NCBI RefSeq assembly: GCF_020618775.1
Contig: NZ_JAESVB010000019.1
Span: 1-57,211 of the forward strand
DNA from: Acidisoma silvae
GTDB lineage: Bacteria; Pseudomonadota; Alphaproteobacteria; Acetobacterales; Acetobacteraceae
Length of the DNA stretch: 57,211 bases
Direction: 5' to 3'
A program made the position numbers and the translations under genes. Position 1 is the stretch's first letter. Every line of letters starts with the position of its first letter. Below, piece after piece: positions 44,682 to 53,507 of the stretch. The notes under the pieces were generated by a model. The model worked only from the letters and a program-made list of their open reading frames with translations, did no database searches and had not been told where the DNA came from.

Positions 44682-47600
44682 ATGACAAATGCTGCACAAT
44701 ACAGCTTCGGCCTGTTCGACACGACGGCCCTTGGCTGGACCCTCGATGCCCCACGCGCCACCTCAGCCCAATCGACAGATCCGACCGTCGAACTGACGCC
44801 GTGCGTCAATGCCGCTCGGCCCGCGACACGGATCGCTGCGGGCAAGAATTACCGGCTCGATGGTGAGCGCATTTTGGCGCGCAGTTGGAGCGGTCGCGCG
44901 CACGACAATATTCGGGCCATCGCGCTCTCGAAAGAGATCGAAGACGCCGGCCGCGCAGCATCCCGCGATGAGCAGGAGCAACTTCTGCGATTCATCGGCT
45001 TCGGCGCCACGGACCTGGCGCAGAACGCCTTCCCGCTGCCCGGCGCCGATGGGTTTCGCGATGGCTGGGAACATCTCGGCCAAAGCCTGGTCAACAGCAC
45101 CAACGACGGCGAATACGCGGCCCTTCAGCGCGCGACCCAATACGCCCACTACACCCCCGAGCCCGTCATCCGCGCCATCTGGCGTGTGGCCCAGCATCTG
45201 GGGTATGGCGGCGGCCGTGTGCTGGAGCCCGGCATGGGCACGGGCCTGTTCTTCGCGCTCATGCCCGATGAACTGCGCGCGTCATCGCGCCTGACCGGGA
45301 TCGAGTACGATCCCGTCACCGCGCGCATCGCACGGCTGCTCCACCCCGAGGCGCGCATCCACTGCGAGGATTACACGCGCAGCCGCCTCGGGGGCGGTTT
45401 CGATCTCGCCATCGGCAATCCACCCTTTGCCGACCGCATCGTGCGCGGCGACCCGACGACAGCAGGCCTCGGGCTGCGCCTGCATGACTACTTCATCGCG
45501 CGCTCAATCAGCCGCCTCCGCCCCGGCGGAATCGCCCTGATGGTCACGAGCACCGGAACGATGGACAAGGCCAGCCGAACCGCCCGTGAGCATATCGCCT
45601 CGATGGCCGATCTGGTCGGGGCCGTCCGCCTGCCGGAGGGCAGCATGAAGGCTACGGCCGGCACAGAAGTCGTCATCGACATTCTGGCCTTCCAGCGGCG
45701 CGTTGAAGGTGCGCCCGCAGCAGGCGCGCCTTGGATGGACCTCATCGAACTTCGCCTCGACGGCGACGAGGGCGGGGACTCTAGCGATGCAGGTGCCGAT
45801 GAGAGCAGAGAGCCCGAGCACCGGCATCTGCGCCGTGGCGTGGTACACATCAACGAGTATTTCGCGGCTCACCCCGAGATGGTCCTGGGATCGCACGGCC
45901 AACGTCGGGGCATCTACGGGCCCGGTTGGTCCTACACCTGCCGCCCGAACGCGCCCTTCGCCACGATCGAGGCGCAGCTCGACCAGGCGCTCGGCCGTCT
46001 GCCCGCCGGCATTACGACCCCTCCGAGCGCTGACCATGACCGTGAGGATGACGACGAAATCGCGTCCGTCGGCCTGGCCGCCGATGGCGCCACGGTCAGG
46101 GAGGGCTCCTATGTCGCCGGGAAGGATGGCCGTCTCTGTCAGATCATCGACGGTCGAAGCAGCCCGGTCGCCATCCGTACCGGCAAGGGCGGCGAGGGCC
46201 TGACACCGAAGGCCGCCAAGGTCATCCGCGCCCTCATGCCGATCCGCGACGCGGTGCGCGAGGTGCTGCGCACCCAGGCCGCGGGGCGGCCTTGGATGCA
46301 GGCGCAGGTCCGGCTGCGCACCGCTTATTCGACCTTCATCCGCTACCACGGTCCGATCAATCATACCGTCGTCACCGTCACCCGCGACGCTGAGAGCGGG
46401 GAGGAGAAGGAAACCCATCGCCGGCCGAACCTGGCGCATTTCGCCGACGACCCGGATTGCTGGTTGGTCGCCTCGATCGAGGATTACGACCTGGAAGCCG
46501 GCATCGCGAAGAAAGGGCCGATCTTCGACCAACGCGTGGTGTCGCCGCCGATGACCCCGGTCATCACGTCGGCCACTGACGCGCTGGCCGTAGCGCTGAA
46601 CGAGGTGGGCTTCGTCGATCCGGAGCGTCTGGCCGAGCTGCTGGAATGCGAACCCAAGGACGCGCTCGACCGCCTCGGTGCGACCGTCTTTCGCAATCCT
46701 TTGACCGAAGGTTGGGAGACGGCTGATGCCTATCTCTCGGGGCCGGTTCGCACCAAGCTCGCCGTTGCCCGCGACGCCGCGCTCCTCGATCCTCAGTATG
46801 CCCGCAACGTCGAGGCTTTGCTTGAAGCGCAGCCGCAGGACATCCCCCCCTCGGGGATCACAGCCCGCCTCGGCGCGCCGTGGATTCCGACGAAGGATAT
46901 CGAGGCCTTCACCCTTGAGGTGATGGAAACCGAGACGCGCATCTTCCACATGGAGGAAGTCGCGACATGGACCGTGGACGGCCATCGCTTCGCCACGAGC
47001 GCCGCCGGAACCTCCGAATGGGGCACCCCTCGGCGGCATGCCGGCTCGCTGCTGCACGACGCGCTGAACAGCGCCACCCCGCAGATCTTCGATACCGAGA
47101 TCGTGGACGGCAGCGAGCGCCGGGTGCTGAACCCGGAGGCGACGGAGGCCGCGAAGGAAAAGCTGAACAAGATCAAAACCGCGTTCTCGACCTGGGTCTG
47201 GGCCGACCACGAACGCGCCGATCGGCTCTCGCGGCTCTACAATGATCGCTTCAACAATCTGGTGCCCCGCCATTTCGATGGTGCGCACCTGACCTTGCCC
47301 GGCGCCAGCGACATCATCCGGCTCTATGGCCACCAGAAGCGGGTCATCTGGCGCATCATCACGTCCGGCAGCACCTACATGGCGCACGCAGTTGGCGCTG
47401 GAAAAACCTTCTCGATGGCCGCCGCGATCATGGAGCAGCGCCGCCTCGGGCTCATCTCAAAGGCCATGCTCGTCGTTCCCGGCCATTGCCTGGCCCAGGC
47501 AAGCCGGGAGTTCCTTCAGCTTTACCCGACCGCCCGCATCCTGGTCGCTGACGAGACAAATTTCGCCAAGGATAAACGCGCCCGGTTCCTGGCACGCGCG

Positions 47601-49790
47601 GCCACGGGTTCGTGGGATGCGATCATCATCACGCATTCGGCCTTCCGCTTCATCGGCGTTCCCGCAAATTTCGAGCGCGAGATCATCTCGCAGCAGATCG
47701 ATACCTTCGAGGCGCTGAAGCTCAAGGCCGACGCTGACGATCGCGTCACGCGCAAGCGGCTGGAGGCGATGCGCGAGTGCCTTTCGGATCAACTGGAAGC
47801 GATCAAGGATCGGCGCGACGATATGGTGACAATCGACGAGATCAGCGTTTCGCAGATCATCGTCGACGAAGCGCAGGAGTTCCGCAAACTCTCCTTTGCC
47901 ACCAACCGCCTCAACCTAAAGGGCGTCGATCCCGAAGGTTCACAGCGTGCCTGGGACCTTTACGTCAAGATGCGCTTCATCGATTCGAGGAATCCACGCC
48001 GCGCCCTCATCCAAGCCTCGGGCACGCCGATCACCAACACACTCGGCGAGATGTTCACGCTGCTGCGGTTTCAGAACGAGACGACGCTTCACGACCGCGG
48101 CGTTCACGAGTTCGACGCCTGGGCGGCCTCATTCGGTGATACGCGCACGGAGCTGGAGCTTCAGCCCTCGGGCTCCTACAAGCCGGTCGAGCGCTTCTCG
48201 CGGTTTGTGAACGTGCCCGAGCTGATTGACATGTTCCGGGCCTGTTCGGATATCGTCCTCAAGGACGACCTGCGGCAGTACCTCCGCCTGCCCAAAATCA
48301 AGACCGGTCAGCGCCAATTGGTCACCGCCGACGCCAGCGAAGCCTTCCGCGACTACCAGGCGCACCTCGCCGACCGCATCTCGGAGATCGAAAGTCGCAC
48401 CCGCAAGGTCCAGAAAGGTGACGACATCCTGCTCGCTGTCATCACGGATGGCCGTCACGCCGCCATCGACATGCGCCTGGTCGGCCTCGCCAACGATAAT
48501 GAGCCTGATAACAAGCTCAACAAACTAATCGCCACTGTCCACGACATCTGGCTGCGCACAGCCAATGATCGCTTCAAGAAGCCGGACGGATCGCCTGATC
48601 CCATCCCCGGCGGCGGACAGATCATCTTCAGCGACCTCGGCACGCTGGAGGCGGAAAAGACGCGCGGCTTCTCAGCCTATCGCTGGATCAGGAACGAGCT
48701 TGTCCGTCTCGGCGTCCCGGCGTCGGATATCGCCATTGTCCAAGACTACAAGAAGACCGCCGACAAGCAGCGCCTGTTCAATGAGTTCAACGCGGGCCGC
48801 ATTCGTGTCCTGATCGGTTCGACCAAAAAGATGGGCACCGGGGCCAACGTCCAACGGCGCCTGAAGGCCGAGCATCACCTCGATGTGCCCTGGCTACCCT
48901 CGGAAATCGAGCAGCGGGAAGGCAGGATCGAACGGCAGGGCAATCAATACGACGAGATCGAGATCTTCGCCTACGCCACGCTCGGCTCCCTCGACGCGAC
49001 GATGTGGCAAAACAACGAGCGCAAACAGCGCTTCGTATCCGCTGCCCTTTCCGGTGATCGCAGCATCCGGACCATCGACGATATCGGCGAGGCCGCCAAT
49101 CAGTTCGCACTGGCGAAAGCCATCGCATCTGGGGATGCGCGGCTGATGCAGAAGGCCGGACTGGAAGCCGAGATCGCACGGCTCGACCGCCAGCGGGCAG
49201 CGCATTTCGACGATCAGTTGAACATCCGACGCCGCATCGCCGACGCCGACGCAGAGCATCGCCATGCAACCCGCCGGATTGCCGATATCGGCAAAGACCT
49301 CATCCAGCACGTCTCCACGCGCGGGGATGCCTTCCGCATGGAATTCGAAGGCCAGCTCGTCACCGATCGCCGGGTCGCAGGCACATCGCTTCTGTCCAAG
49401 GTGCGCCTTGCCGAACGCGGAAAGGTCCCGATGGAGAAGGATCTCGGCAGCATCGGCAGTTTCGCGCTCGCCTGCCACGCCGACCGCGGTTGGCGGCGGG
49501 AATTCGAGGCGAGCCTTCTCCTGCGCCGCAACGGGCTCGATCAGGAAATCCCCTTTGACGACGAGCTAACGCCATTGGGCCTGATGTCTCGGATCGAACA
49601 TATCCTCGACCGTCTCGGGATCGACCTGCAGGAGCAGGAACGCCGTGCGGTCGAGGCCCAGAATCGCCTGAACGGCTACCAGGAGCGCAGCGGCCAGACC
49701 TTCTCGCTGCAAGCCGAACTCGACGCGAAGCTGGCCCAACTCGCTCGGCTCGATGCCGACCTCGCGCAGACCGCACAAAAGGCGGCCTAA
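44682..49790 (+). CDS. Giant N6-adenine methylase-like/SNF2-type helicase protein (DarB-like)
   Basis: This 1702-residue protein has two enzymatic halves. The N-terminal half has a SAM-binding motif VLEPGMGTG (180-188) and the amino-methyltransferase motif NPPF (246-249, usual form NPPY). The second half has superfamily 2 helicase motifs: Walker A GAGKT (905-909), DEAQ (1062-1065) and a C-terminal helicase domain (GSTKKMGTGANVQRR, EIEQREGRIERQG near 1413). A C-terminal coiled-coil-like part follows. The layout resembles the large methylase-helicase proteins of plasmids and phages, including the P1 antirestriction protein DarB. A role in protecting transferred DNA is inferred. ATG 44682 starts family-like sequence. 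Confidence 0.9.
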   Translation: MTNAAQYSFGLFDTTALGWTLDAPRATSAQSTDPTVELTPCVNAARPATRIAAGKNYRLDGERILARSWSGRAHDNIRAIALSKEIEDAGRAASRDEQEQLLRFIGFGATDLAQNAFPLPGADGFRDGWEHLGQSLVNSTNDGEYAALQRATQYAHYTPEPVIRAIWRVAQHLGYGGGRVLEPGMGTGLFFALMPDELRASSRLTGIEYDPVTARIARLLHPEARIHCEDYTRSRLGGGFDLAIGNPPFADRIVRGDPTTAGLGLRLHDYFIARSISRLRPGGIALMVTSTGTMDKASRTAREHIASMADLVGAVRLPEGSMKATAGTEVVIDILAFQRRVEGAPAAGAPWMDLIELRLDGDEGGDSSDAGADESREPEHRHLRRGVVHINEYFAAHPEMVLGSHGQRRGIYGPGWSYTCRPNAPFATIEAQLDQALGRLPAGITTPPSADHDREDDDEIASVGLAADGATVREGSYVAGKDGRLCQIIDGRSSPVAIRTGKGGEGLTPKAAKVIRALMPIRDAVREVLRTQAAGRPWMQAQVRLRTAYSTFIRYHGPINHTVVTVTRDAESGEEKETHRRPNLAHFADDPDCWLVASIEDYDLEAGIAKKGPIFDQRVVSPPMTPVITSATDALAVALNEVGFVDPERLAELLECEPKDALDRLGATVFRNPLTEGWETADAYLSGPVRTKLAVARDAALLDPQYARNVEALLEAQPQDIPPSGITARLGAPWIPTKDIEAFTLEVMETETRIFHMEEVATWTVDGHRFATSAAGTSEWGTPRRHAGSLLHDALNSATPQIFDTEIVDGSERRVLNPEATEAAKEKLNKIKTAFSTWVWADHERADRLSRLYNDRFNNLVPRHFDGAHLTLPGASDIIRLYGHQKRVIWRIITSGSTYMAHAVGAGKTFSMAAAIMEQRRLGLISKAMLVVPGHCLAQASREFLQLYPTARILVADETNFAKDKRARFLARAATGSWDAIIITHSAFRFIGVPANFEREIISQQIDTFEALKLKADADDRVTRKRLEAMRECLSDQLEAIKDRRDDMVTIDEISVSQIIVDEAQEFRKLSFATNRLNLKGVDPEGSQRAWDLYVKMRFIDSRNPRRALIQASGTPITNTLGEMFTLLRFQNETTLHDRGVHEFDAWAASFGDTRTELELQPSGSYKPVERFSRFVNVPELIDMFRACSDIVLKDDLRQYLRLPKIKTGQRQLVTADASEAFRDYQAHLADRISEIESRTRKVQKGDDILLAVITDGRHAAIDMRLVGLANDNEPDNKLNKLIATVHDIWLRTANDRFKKPDGSPDPIPGGGQIIFSDLGTLEAEKTRGFSAYRWIRNELVRLGVPASDIAIVQDYKKTADKQRLFNEFNAGRIRVLIGSTKKMGTGANVQRRLKAEHHLDVPWLPSEIEQREGRIERQGNQYDEIEIFAYATLGSLDATMWQNNERKQRFVSAALSGDRSIRTIDDIGEAANQFALAKAIASGDARLMQKAGLEAEIARLDRQRAAHFDDQLNIRRRIADADAEHRHATRRIADIGKDLIQHVSTRGDAFRMEFEGQLVTDRRVAGTSLLSKVRLAERGKVPMEKDLGSIGSFALACHADRGWRREFEASLLLRRNGLDQEIPFDDELTPLGLMSRIEHILDRLGIDLQEQERRAVEAQNRLNGYQERSGQTFSLQAELDAKLAQLARLDADLAQTAQKAA

Positions 49791-49825
49791 GCCGCCCAAC
49801 GACATCTCAATCAGGAGATTTACCG

Positions 49826-50254
49826 ATGCCGATCATCATCGACACGGGCGCTTTGCTGCGCCCGCTTTTCACCGCAGACCAGTTTATCGCGACCAAATGG
49901 GAAACGGCGGAAGGCAAGGCCCACTTCGGGAATAAACTCTGCAAGTTCATCGCAGCCGACTTCAAGCAGAGCCTTTTCACCAAGACCCTCTACGGGTGGC
50001 TCAGTAACTGCTTCGGGCACATTGCGCACTATAATATCCATGGCTTCTTCGAGACATTCTTTCAGAACCTAACCGGCAAGATTGAGTTTCTAGAGCTTAG
50101 CCTTCAATGGCCCTGTTACGGCGACCCCACCAGGTACCAATCCGCGGCAAAATGCTTCGCCTCGGCGAGCTGCTCTTCCTTGGTACTGACCCGGCGCTGC
50201 TTGCCGCCCACCGAGGTCGAACATTGCCAGACGCGACCATCGCCGCGGCGGTAG
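49826..50254 (+). pseudogene. Small backbone gene truncated at the element edge
   Basis: The first 100 or so residues (MPIIIDTGALLRPLFTADQF onward, to LQWPCYGDP) form a coherent, plasmid-type hypothetical protein, with GFHI-like aromatic repeats (FGHIAHYNIHGFFETFF). From about 50128 the frame reads through antisense sequence of an integrase gene, so the natural C-terminus is missing. AGGAG lies upstream of ATG 49826, and the gene follows the giant methylase-helicase by 35 bases, in its operon. Confidence 0.7.
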
Positions 50255-50304
50255 AGCTGGACCTTGCCATCCATCAATTCGTAGCTGGTCATGACGTGAC
50301 TCAT
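50131..50304 (-). pseudogene. N-terminal remnant of a tyrosine-type site-specific integrase
   Basis: The minus strand reads MTSYELMDGKVQLYRRGDGR, VWQCSTSVGGKQRRVSTKEE and LAEAKHFAADWYL, the typical N-terminal part of integrases of genomic islands in alphaproteobacteria. The match stops at WYL (about 50131), where the small backbone gene ends from the other side. No catalytic domain remains. It reads away from the tRNA fragment at 50445-50496, as integrase genes do when they sit beside their attachment site. Confidence 0.75.
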
Positions 50305-50444
50305 GGGACAGTTTCGGAAGCGAATGACGGGTAGGCTATCAGGTTTCAGCCTGAGGTCAAATTTGTGTTAGGGGTGTGCTAGCACGTCTAGCCGCCCTGA
50401 AGGTATCCAGGGACGGCGAGGATTGGCAGATTTGCTTAGGATTT

Positions 50445-50496
50445 TGGTTGCGGGGGCACGATTTGAACGTGCGGCCTTCAGGTTATGAGCCTGACG
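50445..50496 (-). other. 3' fragment of a tRNA-fMet (CAT) gene, probable attachment site
   Basis: On the minus strand this is the anticodon arm TCAGG-CTCATAA-CCTGA with anticodon CAT, a variable loop, a perfect T-arm (GCACG/CGTGC around TTCAAAT), the 3' acceptor strand CCCCGCA, and ACCA. The acceptor and T-loop match initiator tRNA rather than elongator tRNA-Met. No 5' half is present: the sequence beyond 50496 cannot pair with the acceptor strand. Such 52-bp 3' duplications are made when islands integrate into tRNA genes. Confidence 0.8.
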
Positions 50497-50860
50497 AAGG
50501 ACTCAGCGACTCCTTGATTCTGAATAATAAATTCTCCTCCTTGTTAGTATGTGGGTCAGAAAGTGGGTCAAATACCACGGCGAAATTGTGCGAAAGCTAT
50601 ACAACTCGTTTCATCATAAAAATGAATAAGTGGCACACCCACTTTTACTGCATGGTAGCCCACTTTTGGAATACATTAAATTGTGCAAAATGCCAATTTT
50701 TTGAGTGGCTAAACCAGCTGTTTTGCCGATGGATTTGGTCAACCCTGCGCAATTATGTCCACCCCTGTCGATGGTTTGCCGACGCCGCCGGCGCCATCAA
50801 AGCCGTCACTGGATCGAAGGGCCGATGTCTCCGACTTCGGAGAGTGGCATGTCAAAGACA
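50497..50860. other. AT-rich stretch next to the attachment site
   Basis: No gene is supported here. The base composition is much more AT-rich than the backbone. It contains the AAGTGGG repeat cluster described separately. The plus-strand open frame through it (50376-50864) runs across the antisense tRNA fragment and is not a real gene. Confidence 0.55.
50551..50667. repeat. Cluster of GTGGG/CCCAC repeats beside the attachment site
   Basis: GTGGGTCA (50551-50558) and AAGTGGGTCA (50561-50570) occur as direct repeats. CCCACTTTT occurs twice in the opposite orientation (50638-50646 and 50659-50667), 21 bp apart. Such spaced direct and inverted repeats next to a tRNA attachment site could be arm-type integrase or excisionase binding sites. 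Confidence 0.5.
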
Positions 50861-51604
50861 TTAAAGTCGCTCCCGAAGCGTGCGGTCGAAAAAGGCCAGC
50901 ATCTCGCGCCAGCCACGTTCAGCGGCAACCTCGTTGTAGACAGGGAAATCCGGCTTCATCCAGCCATGCGCTGCAGGATAGGTCTCAGCGCGATAGCGGA
51001 TGCGCGCTTCGTCCAACGAGTTTTCAAATCGCTCGGACATGGCTAGCGGGTAGCTTACGTCATTCTCAGCTGCGGCGATGTATAACTCGGCTTTCAGCTT
51101 AGAGGCGTACGCATGGGGGCTGTCCGGCGTGTCGGTCGCCAGATTCCCGCCGTGGAAACTGGCCACGGCGGCGAAGCGATCCGGCCAGGTGCCCGCCGCG
51201 GCAATTGCCATACCGCCACCCATGCAGAAGCCGACCCCGCCAACCTTGTTGCCTTTGACGTCTGAGCGGGTGTCGAGATAGGCGAGGATTGCCTCAGTAT
51301 CCTCGGCAGCTTTCGTGTTATTCGTAGTCGCCATCAGGGGACCGAGGATTGCTTTAACATCGCCTTCAAACACCTTTTTGGGGTCGAGCGGACCATAAGC
51401 GCCGTAGCGATAGAAAATATCTGGTAGCAGCACGACATACCCAGCCTTTGAAAGCCGCTGTGCCATGTCAAGCACAGCCGGCCGAATGCCTCCTGCATCC
51501 ATATAGAAGATGATTGCCGGTCCGTTCAGATCAGCCCCGGTGGAAAAAACATGGGTCGGACATTCGCCGTCGCGGGTAGTGATGATGGTCTGCTCATGAG
51601 ACAT
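50861..51604 (-). CDS. Dienelactone hydrolase family protein
   Basis: This 247-residue alpha/beta hydrolase has the dienelactone-hydrolase nucleophile elbow GFCMGGG with catalytic Cys (about residue 127) and a His in PAAHGWM near the C-terminus. These enzymes open dienelactones in chloroaromatic degradation; many paralogues act on other esters or lactones. It is divergent from a MarR gene with a 107-base gap. Confidence 0.92.
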   Translation of the reverse strand: MSHEQTIITTRDGECPTHVFSTGADLNGPAIIFYMDAGGIRPAVLDMAQRLSKAGYVVLLPDIFYRYGAYGPLDPKKVFEGDVKAILGPLMATTNNTKAAEDTEAILAYLDTRSDVKGNKVGGVGFCMGGGMAIAAAGTWPDRFAAVASFHGGNLATDTPDSPHAYASKLKAELYIAAAENDVSYPLAMSERFENSLDEARIRYRAETYPAAHGWMKPDFPVYNEVAAERGWREMLAFFDRTLRERL

Positions 51605-51667
51605 AATGTGCTCCCTCGGCTGAGCGTGGCGTTTTGGTTTCGAAGCTTGTCGGAAAACCTATTTTAA

Positions 51668-51687
51668 ATACATATGCACATATATAT
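51668..51687. promoter_or_regulatory. Candidate MarR operator
   Basis: ATATG-CA-CATAT (51672-51683) lies within a longer imperfect dyad (51668-51687) in the AT-rich gap between the dienelactone hydrolase and MarR genes. MarR proteins bind such AT-rich dyads, so this is the likely site of repression for both directions. Confidence 0.5.
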
Positions 51688-51711
51688 CTGTCAATGATTT
51701 ATGGAGCCATT

Positions 51712-52164
51712 ATGCAGCTTGACGTTCTTGCGACGCCTGGACACCTGATCAGCCTTGCAGCACGAGGATTTGCCCGACTGAGCGAAGCACGGCTGAAGCC
51801 GCTGGGCTTTGGGGTGGGGCATCTTCCAGTCCTCATTGCGCTTCAAGATGGCAGAGCGGACACGCAGCGTGATTTAGCCCGCTTCGCCAAGGTGGAGCAG
51901 CCACCGATGGCGCAGATGCTGGCTAGAATGGAACGCGATGGATTGATCAGCCGTACCCGGGACACTGCTGACGGGCGCAGTTGTCACATCGCGTTGACCG
52001 AGTTGTCCAAGGCGCGACTGCCGGAGGCATGCGTAGTTTTATTTGAGGGCAATCGTGAGGCTCTTATCGATTTCACCGATGAGGAAAGCGATCTTTTCAT
52101 CCGCTTGCTCACGCGTCTAATCTTGAATCTTGATCGCATTGTGACACGCGGGGCGACCGAATAG
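51712..52164 (+). CDS. MarR-family transcriptional regulator
   Basis: This 150-residue protein has a MarR winged helix-turn-helix (ADTQRDLARFAKVEQPPMAQ, then MLARMERDGLISRTRDTADG) followed by the wing and C-terminal dimerisation helices. ATG 51712 is preferred because GGAG lies nine bases upstream; ATG 51694 is also possible, and the frame open from 51634 runs through the operator. It likely represses the divergent dienelactone hydrolase gene. Confidence 0.9.
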   Translation: MQLDVLATPGHLISLAARGFARLSEARLKPLGFGVGHLPVLIALQDGRADTQRDLARFAKVEQPPMAQMLARMERDGLISRTRDTADGRSCHIALTELSKARLPEACVVLFEGNREALIDFTDEESDLFIRLLTRLILNLDRIVTRGATE

Positions 52165-52440
52165 GAAATCCGTAAGGGAAGCATCCGCCGCGAAGCCCTC
52201 ACCGCGGACCAGCCCTTCGGCGAGGCAACGGACAAACAATGCTTTCACAAAGACGACAGCGGATGGCGCTGTCCCGGAACTGCCCGTACCGATTACGCGA
52301 GAAGTCGGGTGATCCAGCACTTTTCCATTCAACCAATGCGGCAGAACCACGATAGTCAGGCTCAGATGCACCTTCTCACAAAGCCGGGGGTTCGGACCTA
52401 ATCGCCAGGCAATGAAAAAGTTCTGTTCCAACAAGATCGG
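52165..52440 (-). pseudogene. Remnant of an IS1182-like transposase
   Basis: Across several frames of the minus strand, pieces of an IS1182-type DDE transposase can be read: LAIRSE and RLCEKVHL, DFSRNRYGQFRDSAIR, then VRCLAEGLVRGEGFAADASL. The order matches the N-terminal third of such transposases, but frameshifts separate the pieces and the catalytic core is missing. It abuts the MarR stop. Confidence 0.7.
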
Positions 52441-52937
52441 CCTTACTCGGGACATTGACCTCGACGCGTCCGGAATTTGACGCTCCAGTCGGTGAGTTAT
52501 TAAAATATCCGAAACGATGCAGTATTGTTGATTATTAAGCCGTCATCTCGTCACGGCCTTATGGCTAAAATTTGCGTGGCGGTTGCTGGCGCTTTGGCAA
52601 GGGTGACAACGATTTGCACATTCCCAAGCTACGCATTCGACTTCTCCTGTCGCAAGCAGTTCACTGAAAGACCTTACTTGGACATAGACCAAGCAAGATA
52701 GCCCCCTGTTGCAATGCTATGCTGCACGAGCTTTTTCTCGCGGGTAAACCGGATCGCCAAGCGTTTAGATAAATTGAAAATAGGGCCGGCACCGCGCCCT
52801 AAAGGCATAGCCTCCGTCATGAAGCGCTGCCGCGGTGACGTTGACGCTACGGAAATGCTATCAGGGTCACCCCTCCTATACGCAATATTTCTGTCACTCG
52901 CAGTCCAGGCTGGTTCGCCAGCAAGTTTGTTAACATC
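52441..52937. other. Intergenic stretch, no gene recognised
   Basis: About 500 bases with no supportable gene between the transposase relic and the TetR gene. The composition is relatively AT-rich. A plus-strand open frame at 52714-53019 has no family features and overlaps the TetR gene. Confidence 0.45.
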
Positions 52938-53507
52938 TCATATCTTTTTACGCATCCGCAGGCCAGAATCTAAATTCTTCAATAGTGTGTCGAAGCTGAC
53001 GTCGACGTCTTCGGGATAGCCAAAGCCGCCTCCTAACTCCAAATCAATAAATCCCTTGAGAGATGCGCGTATGACCCGAGCTGAGTGAATCGCAGCGTCA
53101 TCTGTGATTCCATATCCACGAAGTACCGCCAAGACCAAGCCGATGTAAACGTTCGCGACCTTTTGCGTAGCTTTACTCCAACCGGCAACCGGCATCTGCG
53201 CTCCCGCCCATAACCCCGGATGATCTCTCGCGAAGTTCCGTTGCGCATGCCCTAAAGCCTCAAGGGCCTTTCGTGCCTCGACGCCAGCCATTGCGTCACG
53301 GGTAATATCCAGGAGCAGCAGCATCCCTTGTCGGGTCAAATCATCTTTAACCATGTCCAAACTTAGGATGTGGTTATACAGAGATGGGGCCTTCACACCA
53401 AGGACAGCAGCGAGCTTCGCTATCGAGAGTGAAGCAAGCCCCTCAGAGTCGGCAATTGAAATTGCGGCCCGCACAACAATCTCCTTGTCCAGTCCCGCAC
53501 GTACCAC
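52938..53507 (-). CDS. TetR-family transcriptional regulator (WHG-type C-terminal domain)
   Basis: This 189-residue protein has a TetR helix-turn-helix (ISIADSEGLASLSIAKLAAV, then LGVKAPSLYNHILSLDMVKD) and a C-terminal domain like the TetR_C_33/WHG type (HAQRNFARDHPGLWAGAQMP, then ASLKGFIDLELGGGFG). The start is GTG 53507, which shares its first base with the TAG stop of the upstream alpha/beta hydrolase (TAGTG), so the pair is translationally coupled. Confidence 0.88.
   Translation of the reverse strand: MVRAGLDKEIVVRAAISIADSEGLASLSIAKLAAVLGVKAPSLYNHILSLDMVKDDLTRQGMLLLLDITRDAMAGVEARKALEALGHAQRNFARDHPGLWAGAQMPVAGWSKATQKVANVYIGLVLAVLRGYGITDDAAIHSARVIRASLKGFIDLELGGGFGYPEDVDVSFDTLLKNLDSGLRMRKKI

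Noticed and set aside
45504-47387. 627-codon minus-strand open frame opposite the methylase-helicase
   Set aside because: It is an antisense shadow caused by codon bias; no domain is recognisable and there is no ribosome binding site.
50445-50496. A complete tRNA gene
   Set aside because: Only the anticodon arm, T-arm and 3' acceptor strand are present. No 5' acceptor strand or D-arm can be found in the following bases.
50551-50667. CRISPR-like array
   Set aside because: The repeats are short, irregularly spaced and in both orientations; there are no cas genes and no regular spacers anywhere in the window.
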